This document shows, piece by piece, positions 1-8,180 of a stretch of DNA of 41,564 bases (the stretch's first letter is position 1; each line of letters begins with the position of its first letter). The notes beneath the pieces were generated by a model. The model was not told the DNA's origin, did not search any database, and saw nothing but the letters and a program-made list of their open reading frames with translations. The position numbers were made by a program, and so were the translations under genes. Origin of the DNA: Pseudomonadales bacterium (GTDB lineage Bacteria; Pseudomonadota; Gammaproteobacteria; Pseudomonadales; Azotimanducaceae); NCBI GenBank assembly GCA_017854255.1, contig JAFMIA010000023.1:1-41564 (forward strand), written 5' to 3'.

Positions 1-577
1 TACGCAAGGACGAATCTGCTTGATCTTGCTTGATGGTCAACGCCTCGTCGATCATGGGTAACAAATCAAAGTCTGGCTCGATAACACCCGGATAACGTGC
101 AGGGTCGAATCCCAAACGGTCTTCGGCGATTGAGAAATGCTGAAGATCTAGATCATCGGCGACCGGCGCGTAGTCATACTTGCCTTCAACCGAAAAATCG
201 GTCGCACCAATGGTCGTGCGAGCCAAGGAAAAATTAGCCCCCTGATCAGAGAACAATTGCGCCATCACAGACCGCCGCGCCGCTTCCGGCAGGTGCGCTA
301 AAACAAATGCGGAAGATTCGGTAAATGACGTCCCGATCCCTGTCACGGTTTGGCGCGTCATCAAGGGATCAATTTGAACCTGCGCGACCCCGGCCCGGGT
401 ATTGTCTGAGGAGAACTGCACGGGGTCCATGACGGCAAGCTTGTGGCCTGCCGCACTCGTCAATAACACCTCGGTTGAAACCAAGCTAGGCACTTCTTTC
501 GCGCGGAGCGGGCTTGTCTGTAAACCGATGATCGCGAGCAGTGCGACCTGGAACCCAATATTGAACTGCCGACGCAT
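1..577 (-). CDS. Secreted GH30-family glycoside hydrolase (glucosylceramidase-like), truncated at the window edge
   Basis: This is the N-terminal 192 residues of a protein that runs off the left edge. The start ATG has an AAGGGAGG ribosome site 5 nt upstream. Residues 1-26 form a signal peptide (MRRQ, a hydrophobic stretch, then a cleavage region near LRAKE), so export is expected. From about residue 75 the protein shows the GH30 pattern: GIGTSFTESSA, then FSLARTTIGATDFS, a YDYAP segment, HFSI, and LLPMIDEA. This order matches the first strands of the GH30 barrel in glucosylceramidases and beta-1,6-glucanases. The catalytic glutamates would lie in the missing part, so activity cannot be judged. 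The likely role is hydrolysis of beta-glucosides or beta-glucans outside the cytoplasm. The LacI-type palindrome upstream suggests sugar-dependent control. Family assignment is confident; substrate is not. Confidence 0.85.
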   Translation of the reverse strand, partial: MRRQFNIGFQVALLAIIGLQTSPLRAKEVPSLVSTEVLLTSAAGHKLAVMDPVQFSSDNTRAGVAQVQIDPLMTRQTVTGIGTSFTESSAFVLAHLPEAARRSVMAQLFSDQGANFSLARTTIGATDFSVEGKYDYAPVADDLDLQHFSIAEDRLGFDPARYPGVIEPDFDLLPMIDEALTIKQDQADSSLR

Positions 578-616
578 GCATGCCTCCCTTTGATGAAGAC
601 CAAAGGTTCACCGGTT

Positions 617-632
617 TTGACAGCGCTGTCAA
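617..632. promoter_or_regulatory. LacI-family operator-like perfect palindrome upstream of the GH30 gene
   Basis: The 16-base sequence TTGACAGCGCTGTCAA equals its own reverse complement and is centred on AGCGCT, the central pattern typical of LacI-family operators. It lies 39 bases upstream of the GH30 start codon. A second, imperfect AGCGCT-centred site (TTTAGCGCTTAA, 645-656) lies 26 bases away centre to centre. No LacI-family gene is in the window. Confidence 0.65.
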
Positions 633-719
633 TTTTGTCAGCGATTTAGCGCTTAATGCGTTGGTTTTCCCCCTGCGCGGCTCAGACAACCAGCACTGGA
701 CCGCTTAGGTCGTGCTGCA

Positions 720-1085
720 CTAGCGGCCATTACCCCGCGCTGGATCCTTGGGGTCTAACAAGGCCAATTGCGTCCGTAAGGATCCCGGCGTTTCGGTCCC
801 AACAATGTAGATAACCTCGCCGACCACCGCGCCCTCCGCGTGCAAGGTCCCGCGCGGGATGTTGAGTTTGTCCCCCGGTTCAAGGGCATGGTGCTGGCCC
901 GCCTCATCGACAAGATACGTGGTGCCTTCGATCACATAGCCCGACACATCAAGATCATGCCAGTGCAGCGGCAACTCAGGCGATGCGCCCGAAACAAAGG
1001 TGGTTGGCCAGTGTCCGGTTTGAGCCAAATCCTCAAACACTTGTTCACGGCGCTCAAAAAACTTTTTCTGTACGGTTAAACCCAT
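720..1085 (-). CDS. Small cupin-domain protein
   Basis: A 121-residue single-domain cupin. Motif 1 is seen as LHWHDLDVSGYVIEG (about residues 40-54), with two histidines and a downstream E/D context as possible metal ligands. Motif 2 is seen as GDKLNIPRGTLHAEG (about 71-85), with the later histidine. The start is placed at the ATG at 1085 because GGAGG lies 5 nt upstream; an in-frame GTG three bases earlier would leave too little spacing. The family is a generic cupin_2 fold, and enzyme or sensor function cannot be told from sequence. It lies alone between the GH30 gene and the divergent tex gene. Confidence 0.8.
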   Translation of the reverse strand: MGLTVQKKFFERREQVFEDLAQTGHWPTTFVSGASPELPLHWHDLDVSGYVIEGTTYLVDEAGQHHALEPGDKLNIPRGTLHAEGAVVGEVIYIVGTETPGSLRTQLALLDPKDPARGNGR

Positions 1086-1272
1086 CACCCCCTCCGTTTT
1101 TTAGACCAATCTACACCACATTGCGGGCAACCTGCACGCGCCTTCCGAGGCGCATCCTGAGTGCTTTGGGCGTTTAACCATAGTAATCCCCGCACAGATT
1201 CGCTACATTCTCGCCGGGCGTCAGAACAGCCCGATGCCGCAACCGCCTCTGGTGCCCAATGGATATCACGTT

Positions 1273-3651
1273 ATGAATTCTGTTTCACAGCGCATTGCTG
1301 AAGAACTCCTCGTTCACGAGCGACAAGTCACCGCCGCGATCGAATTACTCGATGATGGGGCGACGGTGCCTTTTATCGCGCGCTACCGAAAAGAAGTCAC
1401 CGATGGCCTTGATGACACGCAACTTCGTAACCTTGAAGACCGTCTCAGATATCTACGAGAATTAGACGATCGCCGAGCCGCCGTACTCAAAAGCATCGAC
1501 GAGCAAGGCAAGTTAACGGAATCGCTTAAGGCTTCAATTTTAGCGGCGGATACGAAAATCCGTCTGGAAGACTTGTATCTCCCCTACAAACAAAAACGGC
1601 GCACCAAAGCAGAAATCGCTCGTGAAGCGGGCTTGCAACCGCTTGCCATGGCATTGCTGGCCGATCCAAGCCTTGATCCATGGGTATCAGCTGTCGACTA
1701 TGTTAATGATGCCGTTGCTGACCCCAAAGCAGCCTTAGACGGCGCGCGACAGATCCTCATGGAACGCTTCGCAGAGGATGCTGATTTGCTGGCCGCACTG
1801 CGCGATTACCTGACAACCCACGGCGTCATCAAGTCGACCGTTACGCCAGGCAAAGCCCAAGTCGGCGCAAAGTTTTCTGACTATTTCGATTATTCAGAGG
1901 CACTCGGCAAAATTCCATCACATCGAGCGCTCGCTCTGTTCCGAGGCCGAAACGAAGGCATCCTCCAAGTCAGCCTACAAATTGCGAATGAGGCGGACTT
2001 TGAAACCCATCCTTGCGAAGGCCTTATCGCGCGCAAATTTAACCTCGAGAACCTCGGCCGGCCGGGGGACGCCTTCCTGCAGGAGACCGTGCGCTGGGCC
2101 TGGAAGGTCAAAATTTTTATCCACCTCGATCTCGAACTCAAAATGCAGCTCAAAAGCCGCGCAGAGCTCGAAGCCATCAAAGTCTTTGCGACCAACCTGT
2201 CCGACCTATTATTGGCGGCCCCAGCTGGCCCAAAAGTTACCCTTGGGCTCGACCCCGGCATGCGGACCGGCACCAAGATCGCGGTCGTTGATGAAACCGG
2301 GAAGTTGGTGGATACCGCAACCATCTACCCCCATGCGCCACAAAATCAGTGGGATCAGTCGATTGCCACTTTGGCGGCTCTGTGCGCGAAGCACGAAGTG
2401 CGCTTACTGAGCATTGGTAACGGCACTGCTTCTCGTGAAACCGACAAACTTGCCAAGGAACTTGGCCGCAAACATCCGGCGCTCGCATTGACCCCACTCG
2501 TTGTGTCAGAAGCCGGCGCCTCGGTTTATTCTGCCTCTGCATTGGCGGCCAATGAGTTTCCCGAACTGGACGTTTCGATTCGAGGCGCGGTCTCGATCGC
2601 ACGCCGATTACAAGACCCTTTATCCGAACTCGTGAAGATCGAACCCAAAGCCATCGGTGTCGGGCAATACCAACACGATGTCAGTCAAGCTCAGTTATCG
2701 CGATCACTTGATGCGGTGGTGGAAGATTGCGTCAATGCGGTGGGCGTTGATGTGAATATGGCCTCCGTGCCGCTTTTATCACAGGTATCGGGTTTAACTA
2801 AAAGCATGGCCGAGAATATCGTGGCCTACCGGGACGAGAATGGGCCCTTCACCAACCGAAAAACGCTCTTAGCCGTGCCCCGGCTCGGTCCAAAAGCCTT
2901 TGAACAGGCGGCGGGCTTCCTGAGAATTCGAGGGGGCGATAACCCACTCGATCAATCAGGGGTCCATCCTGAAACCTATCCTTTGGTTGAAACCATTATT
3001 CAAAAGAGTGCCCGCACCATCAAAGACATCCTGGGCGACGCGCATTTTGTAAAAGGCCTTAAAGCAACCGATTTCATATCGGACGCCTTCGGTCTCGTGA
3101 CCGTCAACGATATTTTTGCTGAACTTGAAAAGCCTGGCCGAGACCCCCGACCCGAATTTAAGACTGCGGCCTTTGTCGATGGTGTCGAGACCATCGGGCA
3201 TTTAAAGCCCGACATGATCTTAGAAGGCGTTGTAACGAATGTGGCCAATTTTGGCGCGTTTGTCGATGTGGGCGTCCACCAAGATGGGCTGGTGCACATC
3301 TCAGCCTTGTCGAACACGTTTGTGAAAGACCCGCGAACCATTGTGAAGGTCGGCGACGTGGTAAAAGTAAAAGTCATGCAGGTGGACGTTGACCGCAAAC
3401 GCATCGGTCTCACCATGCGGCTTGAGGACGAAGCCAAGAACCAGAATTTGGATATTGCCCGGGATAAACCCGGTCAGGGACCGTCGAGAACGCAACAACG
3501 CAAAGAGAGCAGCCCCCCAAACGCGCGCCCCGCTCGTGGTAACCATCCTAAAAGCCAGGATAAACACGCAGGGAAAGCGGGCGGAAACGACCGCAAACCG
3601 CCCCTTAACTCAGCAATGGCCGATGCGCTCGCTGAGGCGTTCAAAAAATAA
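1273..3651 (+). CDS. tex: Tex family RNA-binding transcription accessory protein
   Basis: A cytoplasmic nucleic-acid-binding protein of 792 residues, close in sequence to E. coli YhgF along its whole length. Visible blocks in order are the N-terminal Tex domain ([36 protein letters not shown]-like [16 protein letters not shown]), the YqgF-like RNase H fold beginning at [11 protein letters not shown], the conserved [10 protein letters not shown] and [12 protein letters not shown] segments, the helix-hairpin-helix part ([25 protein letters not shown]), and the C-terminal S1 domain ([27 protein letters not shown]). The tail is basic and low in complexity. The start at 1273 (MNSVSQR) is chosen because other Tex proteins begin here; an in-frame ATG at 1234 would add 13 poorly conserved residues. 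Tex proteins act in transcription and RNA handling. It is monocistronic here. Confidence 0.97.
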   Translation: MNSVSQRIAEELLVHERQVTAAIELLDDGATVPFIARYRKEVTDGLDDTQLRNLEDRLRYLRELDDRRAAVLKSIDEQGKLTESLKASILAADTKIRLEDLYLPYKQKRRTKAEIAREAGLQPLAMALLADPSLDPWVSAVDYVNDAVADPKAALDGARQILMERFAEDADLLAALRDYLTTHGVIKSTVTPGKAQVGAKFSDYFDYSEALGKIPSHRALALFRGRNEGILQVSLQIANEADFETHPCEGLIARKFNLENLGRPGDAFLQETVRWAWKVKIFIHLDLELKMQLKSRAELEAIKVFATNLSDLLLAAPAGPKVTLGLDPGMRTGTKIAVVDETGKLVDTATIYPHAPQNQWDQSIATLAALCAKHEVRLLSIGNGTASRETDKLAKELGRKHPALALTPLVVSEAGASVYSASALAANEFPELDVSIRGAVSIARRLQDPLSELVKIEPKAIGVGQYQHDVSQAQLSRSLDAVVEDCVNAVGVDVNMASVPLLSQVSGLTKSMAENIVAYRDENGPFTNRKTLLAVPRLGPKAFEQAAGFLRIRGGDNPLDQSGVHPETYPLVETIIQKSARTIKDILGDAHFVKGLKATDFISDAFGLVTVNDIFAELEKPGRDPRPEFKTAAFVDGVETIGHLKPDMILEGVVTNVANFGAFVDVGVHQDGLVHISALSNTFVKDPRTIVKVGDVVKVKVMQVDVDRKRIGLTMRLEDEAKNQNLDIARDKPGQGPSRTQQRKESSPPNARPARGNHPKSQDKHAGKAGGNDRKPPLNSAMADALAEAFKK

Positions 3652-3679
3652 GGCATTTGGCGCACTGTGCCGAAATGCC
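3652..3679 (-). terminator. Hairpin at the 3' end of tex, oriented as a terminator for the minus-strand SDR gene
   Basis: GGCATTT pairs with AAATGCC and an inner GGC pairs with GCC. On the minus strand the hairpin is followed by TATTTTTTGA, the complement of the last tex codons, which gives a U-tract. On the plus strand there is no U-tract directly after it. It could therefore end transcription from the SDR gene at 3841-4671 and work more weakly for tex. Confidence 0.5.
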
Positions 3680-3840
3680 GCCTCATGCGCCAGATCTTGA
3701 TCGACGCGCCTAACCACTTGCACCAAACGTGATACGGCCATAGCGGCCGATTAGGACGCAATCCAAGCTTTTGCTGCACTGCCCAACGTTTGATACCCGA
3801 GACCTGTTGCACCGAGGCAGCGTTCCAAGCCCATCCCAGG

Positions 3841-4671
3841 CTAAATGGGATGAGGAATGGGCGGCATTGCCCCTGTCAGCATGCCTTCGGCACGTGTTTT
3901 GACCAGGTCCACATAGCGTGGATGGGTCATTATCCAGAAGGTTCCATCGTTAATTGCCCGGAGCACCGCTTGGGCAACAGCCTCCGGCTCGATCGCTTCG
4001 GTTGCTGTGATGAGCCCTTCCTCACCAAAGGCATCGCCTTTGACGCCGCCCGGTCGATTGCGTTCGCTGACGCCGATCTTGGTTCGAACCACGCCAGGAC
4101 ACAGCACCGAAACCCGGATTGGCAACTTTTCGGCCATCGCATCGGCCAGAAGCACTTCGGATAAGGCCACCACACCTTGTTTTGCAACATCGTAAGACGC
4201 AATACCGGGAAAGGCGACGACACCCGCCGTTGACGCCGTATTCACCACATGGCCAGGCTCGCCGGAAGCAATCATACGAGGCACAAAGGCATGCACGCCA
4301 TAAATCGGTCCCCAGAGATCAACCCCCAGGACCCACTCCCAGGATTCAATCGACGCTTCCCAAGCCAGATCACGATGCACAACGCCTGCGTTGTTGCATA
4401 AGACATGCACCGCACCAAACGCGTCATAAGAAAAATCCGCCAGGGCCTCAACCGCTTTTTGATCCGAGACATCACATTGCATTGCACAACAAGAAAACCC
4501 TTCCGCCTCCAACTGCGCCATGGCGATCTCCAATGCGCCTTGCTCAACATCAGCAATCACTAGGTTCATGCCCTGGCTGCCAAATTGTTGCGCCATTGCA
4601 AGACCAATGCCCGATGCGCCCCCAGTAATCACCGCTGTTTTGCCTTGCAAGCTGCCCAGTACCCCAGTCAT
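3841..4671 (-). CDS. Short-chain dehydrogenase/reductase (SDR)
   Basis: A 276-residue NAD(P)-dependent oxidoreductase of the classical SDR fold. The nucleotide-binding TGGASGIG is at about 16-23, an aspartate after the second strand (IADV, about 41) favours NAD, NNAG is at 93-96, the catalytic serine is about 147 (NTASTAG), and Tyr160 and Lys164 form the YxxxK motif. The usual catalytic-tetrad Asn position reads VDLWG here; the Asp at 118 may be a family variant. A GGAGGAG ribosome site precedes the ATG. The C-terminus continues past the core (WIMTHPRYVDLV), as in SDRs found beside catabolic clusters. It is divergent from the dehalogenase-like gene at 4946, so it may act on an alcohol made by hydrolysis; that link is inference. 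Substrate unknown. Confidence 0.88.
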   Translation of the reverse strand: MTGVLGSLQGKTAVITGGASGIGLAMAQQFGSQGMNLVIADVEQGALEIAMAQLEAEGFSCCAMQCDVSDQKAVEALADFSYDAFGAVHVLCNNAGVVHRDLAWEASIESWEWVLGVDLWGPIYGVHAFVPRMIASGEPGHVVNTASTAGVVAFPGIASYDVAKQGVVALSEVLLADAMAEKLPIRVSVLCPGVVRTKIGVSERNRPGGVKGDAFGEEGLITATEAIEPEAVAQAVLRAINDGTFWIMTHPRYVDLVKTRAEGMLTGAMPPIPHPI

Positions 4672-4879
4672 ACAATCTCCTCCCCATCATGGTTCATTCT
4701 GAAATCGTAATTCAATCAGGTTGTCATTGCCCGTCGTTTTTGCCTTAGGGTCAACCGACTCGCGCCGGCCCGATAGCACCGCGCTCAATCAACTTAATGG
4801 AAGATCCCTTACAAAAAAATCAGCGCCTGCCGCGTTCACCACAAAAACCAAACTGCCCATTCAATTTCACAGCTTTTAA

Positions 4880-4898
4880 AGTAATGCTCATCATTAAA
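4880..4898. promoter_or_regulatory. Fur-box-like dyad upstream of the dehalogenase-like gene
   Basis: The arms TAATG (4882-4886) and CATTA (4892-4896) flank a 5-base centre. By eye the 19-base site agrees with the classical Fur consensus GATAATGATAATCATTATC at 13 of 19 positions. It ends 47 bases before the start codon at 4946 and lies next to possible -10 elements (TAAAAT at 4895-4900; TGCTATGCT at 4903-4911), a position suited to repression. The AT-rich background makes a chance match possible. Confidence 0.4.
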
Positions 4899-4945
4899 AT
4901 AGTGCTATGCTTCGAGCAATCAACACGTCTTAGAAGAAGGCTAAC

Positions 4946-6016
4946 ATGCGCATACTCCGAACCCCAGATACCTGTTTCGATGGTTTGAAAGACTACCCGT
5001 TCGAGCCGAACTACACCCAAATCACAACCGATGATGGTAGCGCGCTACGCATTCATCATCTCGATGAAGGCGCACGGGACGGCGATCTTGTGTTGTGCCT
5101 GCATGGGCAGCCCGTCTGGAGTTATCTTTATCGCAAGATGGTGCCGTACTTAACCCAAAGCGGTTTAAGAGTCATCGCGCCAGACCTGCCGGGATACGGT
5201 AAGTCAGACAAGCCCGCAGCCCGCGAAGACTACTCCTACGAGCGACAAGTTGAATGGATGGGCCAATGGTTGGAGGAGAACGATTTCAACAACATCACGG
5301 TTTTTGGACAAGACTGGGGCGGCCTGATCGGGCTTCGTCTGGTTGCCAATCATCCCGACCGATTTGCGCGCGTCGTCATCTCGAACACTGGCCTGCCTTA
5401 CAACCCAACAACTTCGGAGCAACTCCTTCAAGAGATTCAACAATTTCGAACGGATGCCCCGACGCCATCACTGATGGCCATGCAAAAAGCGATCAGTGGC
5501 ATGCCCAGTGGCGACCCTGCATTGAAGTTCGCTTATTGGCAAAAATTTTGTTGGGAATCCGAGCAACTCCCAGTCGGCATGATGATGCAGATGATGATGG
5601 AGCGTCCCTCGACACCCGTTATGGCCGTCAATTTCCTCATGAATCAATTGGGCCTGTTCAACTACTCGCCCTGCCGATCCGATGTTGCCAAGGCCTATGA
5701 TGCGCCCTTTCCTGACGCCAGCTACAAAATGGGGCCCAGGGCTATGCCAAGCCATGTGCCAACAACGTCGGCTTCGGCTTCGCTGGCGCAACAAGCAGCA
5801 GCCTGGCAGTTTTTTGAGACCTTTGAGAAGCCGTTTCTCTGCGCCTTTGCGGACGATGATCCGGTCACCAAAGGCGGCGATAAGATTTTTCAGGATCGTG
5901 TGCCAGGCACCAAGGGTCTGCCCCATACCGAAATCAAAGGGGGCGGGCACTTTGTACAAGAACGCGCGCCGGAACAGGTTGCTGCCGTCATTAGCCAGTT
6001 AATCGCAAGCACCTAA
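4946..6016 (+). CDS. Haloalkane dehalogenase-like alpha/beta hydrolase (HLD-I type)
   Basis: A 356-residue cytoplasmic alpha/beta hydrolase. The N-terminus (MRILRTP, then DYPFEPNY) is typical of subfamily HLD-I haloalkane dehalogenases. HGQP at 53-56 is the oxyanion-hole segment, with Gln where Glu is common. GQDWGG gives nucleophile Asp123, followed by Trp124, the usual halide-binding tryptophan. The acid is one of the Asp303-305 cluster before PVT, and the base is His335 in GGGHFVQE. The cap domain is larger than usual and holds a methionine-rich run (about 212-219). The fold and an Asp nucleophile (rather than Ser) are clear. Haloalkane hydrolysis is the best family guess, but many marine homologues have no tested substrate. 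The ATG is preceded by AGAAGG. A Fur-like dyad lies in the promoter region. Confidence 0.82.
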   Translation: MRILRTPDTCFDGLKDYPFEPNYTQITTDDGSALRIHHLDEGARDGDLVLCLHGQPVWSYLYRKMVPYLTQSGLRVIAPDLPGYGKSDKPAAREDYSYERQVEWMGQWLEENDFNNITVFGQDWGGLIGLRLVANHPDRFARVVISNTGLPYNPTTSEQLLQEIQQFRTDAPTPSLMAMQKAISGMPSGDPALKFAYWQKFCWESEQLPVGMMMQMMMERPSTPVMAVNFLMNQLGLFNYSPCRSDVAKAYDAPFPDASYKMGPRAMPSHVPTTSASASLAQQAAAWQFFETFEKPFLCAFADDDPVTKGGDKIFQDRVPGTKGLPHTEIKGGGHFVQERAPEQVAAVISQLIAST

Positions 6017-6221
6017 CGATGACGCGGTTAAGCTAAACCTGCGGCAGCCGCTGCGCCAAGGCCTTGATCAATTTTGACCCGATCCAAGCGAGCACATCAG
6101 TGCAGATGTCGAGTGCCAGCTGCGCTAACAGTGCAGCTTTAGGCCGCCTCGAAAGGGCGCGCAGGAAGCGATCGGATTCGCCAACCGGTCGTGCCGTTAT
6201 GACCCGCTCGATCAAACAGCA

Positions 6222-6686
6222 TTAGGCCGGTTTCACAGGCTCCATCCGCTGGCCATAATCCCAGGCCGAGATCCAAACCGGTTTGAGCCGAAGCTCCAGT
6301 TCCTCATCCACTCGGCTCATAAGCCACTTGCCCAACCCGGCGTTCGTGTCGCCCATGTACCGCGTGATGAGCCGCGGCAAGCTCTGCGCCGCGGCGGCCG
6401 CATCAACCTCGATCATCGCCTTGCCTCGAACACCACAATACGGCGGTGTATTGGAGGCGATTTCAAACGCACACCGCGGATTCTTCGCAATCAACCGCGC
6501 GATTTGACTGCGCGCGTGGGTTGCGCAAATGAGCACGCCTTGCACGGGATCATAATCAAACCACAGCGAGCAAATCGTCGGGAAATCGCCATCGGTAATA
6601 GCGATCCGCATGGGGATTACGGTCTTTTTCAAATAGTCGGCAATTTCTGCTTCGTCCCAGCTACTCTTCTGACGCACCTTCATCAT
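6222..6686 (-). CDS. Pyridoxamine 5'-phosphate oxidase-family (split-barrel flavin-binding) protein
   Basis: A 154-residue protein of the FMN/F420-binding split beta-barrel type. Visible features are a helix (DEAEIADYLKK), a strand pair with FPTICSLWFDYD, then GVLICATHARSQIARLIAKNPRCAFEI, the common layout of small PNPOx-like proteins, then VRGKAMIEV and a C-terminal helical part. It lacks the longer C-terminal substrate segment of true PdxH, so it is not called pyridoxal biosynthesis. It probably binds a flavin or related cofactor; the reaction is unknown. The ORF starts with two ATGs in a row and neither has a strong ribosome site. Beyond the stop codon the frame stays open for 63 more codons (see findings). 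Confidence 0.8.
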   Translation of the reverse strand: MMKVRQKSSWDEAEIADYLKKTVIPMRIAITDGDFPTICSLWFDYDPVQGVLICATHARSQIARLIAKNPRCAFEIASNTPPYCGVRGKAMIEVDAAAAAQSLPRLITRYMGDTNAGLGKWLMSRVDEELELRLKPVWISAWDYGQRMEPVKPA

Positions 6687-6808
6687 TTGGCCATCTCTAT
6701 TGGTAAGGGTTCGTGGTTTTACAACGCATACTGTACAACATGGGGCGCATCCGCCTTAACGGTTAATGGCTAAAAGGCCTGTCTCTTTGGTTTTTCATTC
6801 GCACACAA

Positions 6809-6859
6809 TCGATCCGCACGCTTTCGATCCCCACGCTTTCGATCCAAGCACTTTCGATC
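6809..6859. repeat. 15-bp tandem repeat, about 3.4 copies
   Basis: Three consecutive 15-base units start with TCGATCC (6809-6823, 6824-6838, 6839-6853), and a fourth begins TCGATC at 6854. Units one and two differ at one base; unit three has drifted. The repeat lies in the 240-base space between the PNPOx-like gene and the oxidoreductase gene, near the 3' end of the latter. No ORF covers it. Confidence 0.8.
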
Positions 6860-6926
6860 GCGCTGCCCGACGCTTTTCTCTCATGAAACGAAGCATTCGC
6901 GCAATCTCACCGGCCGGATAGCGATC

Positions 6927-7928
6927 TTAGATTTTAACCATCAGCTTGCCCAAATTACCGCCAGAGAACATAAAGCCCAGGGCTTCCGGGTAGCTTTCGA
7001 TGCCCGGTAAAATCTCCTCCGGCAGTGTGATCGAGTCTTCTTTGATCCACTGGCTGATAGCCGCTTTGGCGTCGGGAATAGACTCTGGAAAATGAAAGTA
7101 AGCAAACCCTTCCATCACCGATTGCCGCTCTGCCAAACGAAGGTAGAGAGACGGGCCCTGCACCTGCCCCATATTATCGTACTGCGACACCGCACCACAG
7201 ATCACAACCCGTGCCCGCAAGGCTAAGTTGTCTAAGACCGCATCCAGAATTGCGCCGCCCACATTATCAAAAAACACATTGACGCCAGCTGGCGCCAATC
7301 GCTTAAGTTCGCTTGCGACATCTTGGCTTTTGTAATCGATGACCGCATCGAACCCCAACTGACTCGTGAGATAAGCGCCTTTGCGATCGCCGCCGGCTAT
7401 ACCGATCACCCTAGCCCCGGCCTTCTTTGCAATTTGTCCCGCAACGCAACCCACGGCCCCGGCGGCCGCTGACACCACAAACACGTCACCCGGTTGCACT
7501 TTCGCCACATGGGTCATGCCAATCCAAGCGGTCACCCCGGTCGAACCGCCCAGCAAACCCAAGTGCAGGCTCAAGGGCCCGACGTCGCCATCCACCTTCT
7601 CGAGCAGATCTGGTTTTAAGGTTGCAATCGTTTGAGCACCTAAGTGACCGCGCACAGCCTGCCCTACTGCCCAGCCCTCCGCGTTTGATTCAACAATCCG
7701 GCCAACCGCGCCGGCCAGAACGACGCCCCCTAACGGCACCTGTCGATGAAACCCTTCCCCCAAAAGCATGGTTCGCGCGCCCGCGTCGACCGAGACATAC
7801 TCAACCGCCACGCGAACCTCGCCTGCTGCCAGCGGCTGTAAAGCCTGGGATTGGACTTCAAAACAATCTGGCGTGGCATCACGCTCTGGACGCTTTACTA
7901 AAATAACGGCTTGGTTCTGATTCGCCAT
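6927..7928 (-). CDS. NADP-dependent medium-chain oxidoreductase, CurA / leukotriene-B4 12-hydroxydehydrogenase type
   Basis: A 333-residue zinc-free MDR protein. It shows the family's N-terminal substrate domain (VEYVSVDAGARTML, then GGVVLAGAVGRIVES), the LGGSTGVTAWIGM segment, and the Rossmann motif AAAGAVG (about 154-160), followed by IDYKSQDV and FFDNVGG. These enzymes reduce the C=C bond of alpha,beta-unsaturated ketones and aldehydes with NADPH in the cytoplasm. The ATG at 7928 (MANQNQA) is chosen because family members start this way and GAGAG lies 7 nt upstream; eight further residues are possible at 7952. It is divergent from the MFS gene at 8181. A role in removing reactive enals fits the nearby glutathione and glyoxalase genes, but the exact substrate is unknown. 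Confidence 0.9.
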   Translation of the reverse strand: MANQNQAVILVKRPERDATPDCFEVQSQALQPLAAGEVRVAVEYVSVDAGARTMLLGEGFHRQVPLGGVVLAGAVGRIVESNAEGWAVGQAVRGHLGAQTIATLKPDLLEKVDGDVGPLSLHLGLLGGSTGVTAWIGMTHVAKVQPGDVFVVSAAAGAVGCVAGQIAKKAGARVIGIAGGDRKGAYLTSQLGFDAVIDYKSQDVASELKRLAPAGVNVFFDNVGGAILDAVLDNLALRARVVICGAVSQYDNMGQVQGPSLYLRLAERQSVMEGFAYFHFPESIPDAKAAISQWIKEDSITLPEEILPGIESYPEALGFMFSGGNLGKLMVKI

Positions 7929-8180
7929 ACATTGACTCTCATCGGTTATCACAGCCGATCATACTATCGAGACCCAATTAAAAGGCAATGTTTGATACCG
8001 CGATCAGATCCTGTGCTCACGCCTACCGGCCGCCAGCACTTGGGCAGAATTCCGCTCCGCACTGGTGATGCCGCATCGTGCAATCGTGCAAGGGCGGCGC
8101 CATTCCGCCAGCGCCTGCGCGCCTTGCATCCTATGAGCTGGCAAGCGATGCTACGGCTTGATTCAGAAAAAGAAATATCG

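Noticed and set aside
4895-4912. Partial resemblance of the dehalogenase promoter (ATAGTGCT) to the TetR dyad at 39258
   Set aside because: Only eight bases are shared and the second arm is missing; likely chance.
7911-8180. N-terminal extension of the MFS transporter frame (90 codons)
   Set aside because: The stretch is Arg/Pro-rich, overlaps the divergent gene's start region, and family members begin near 8181.
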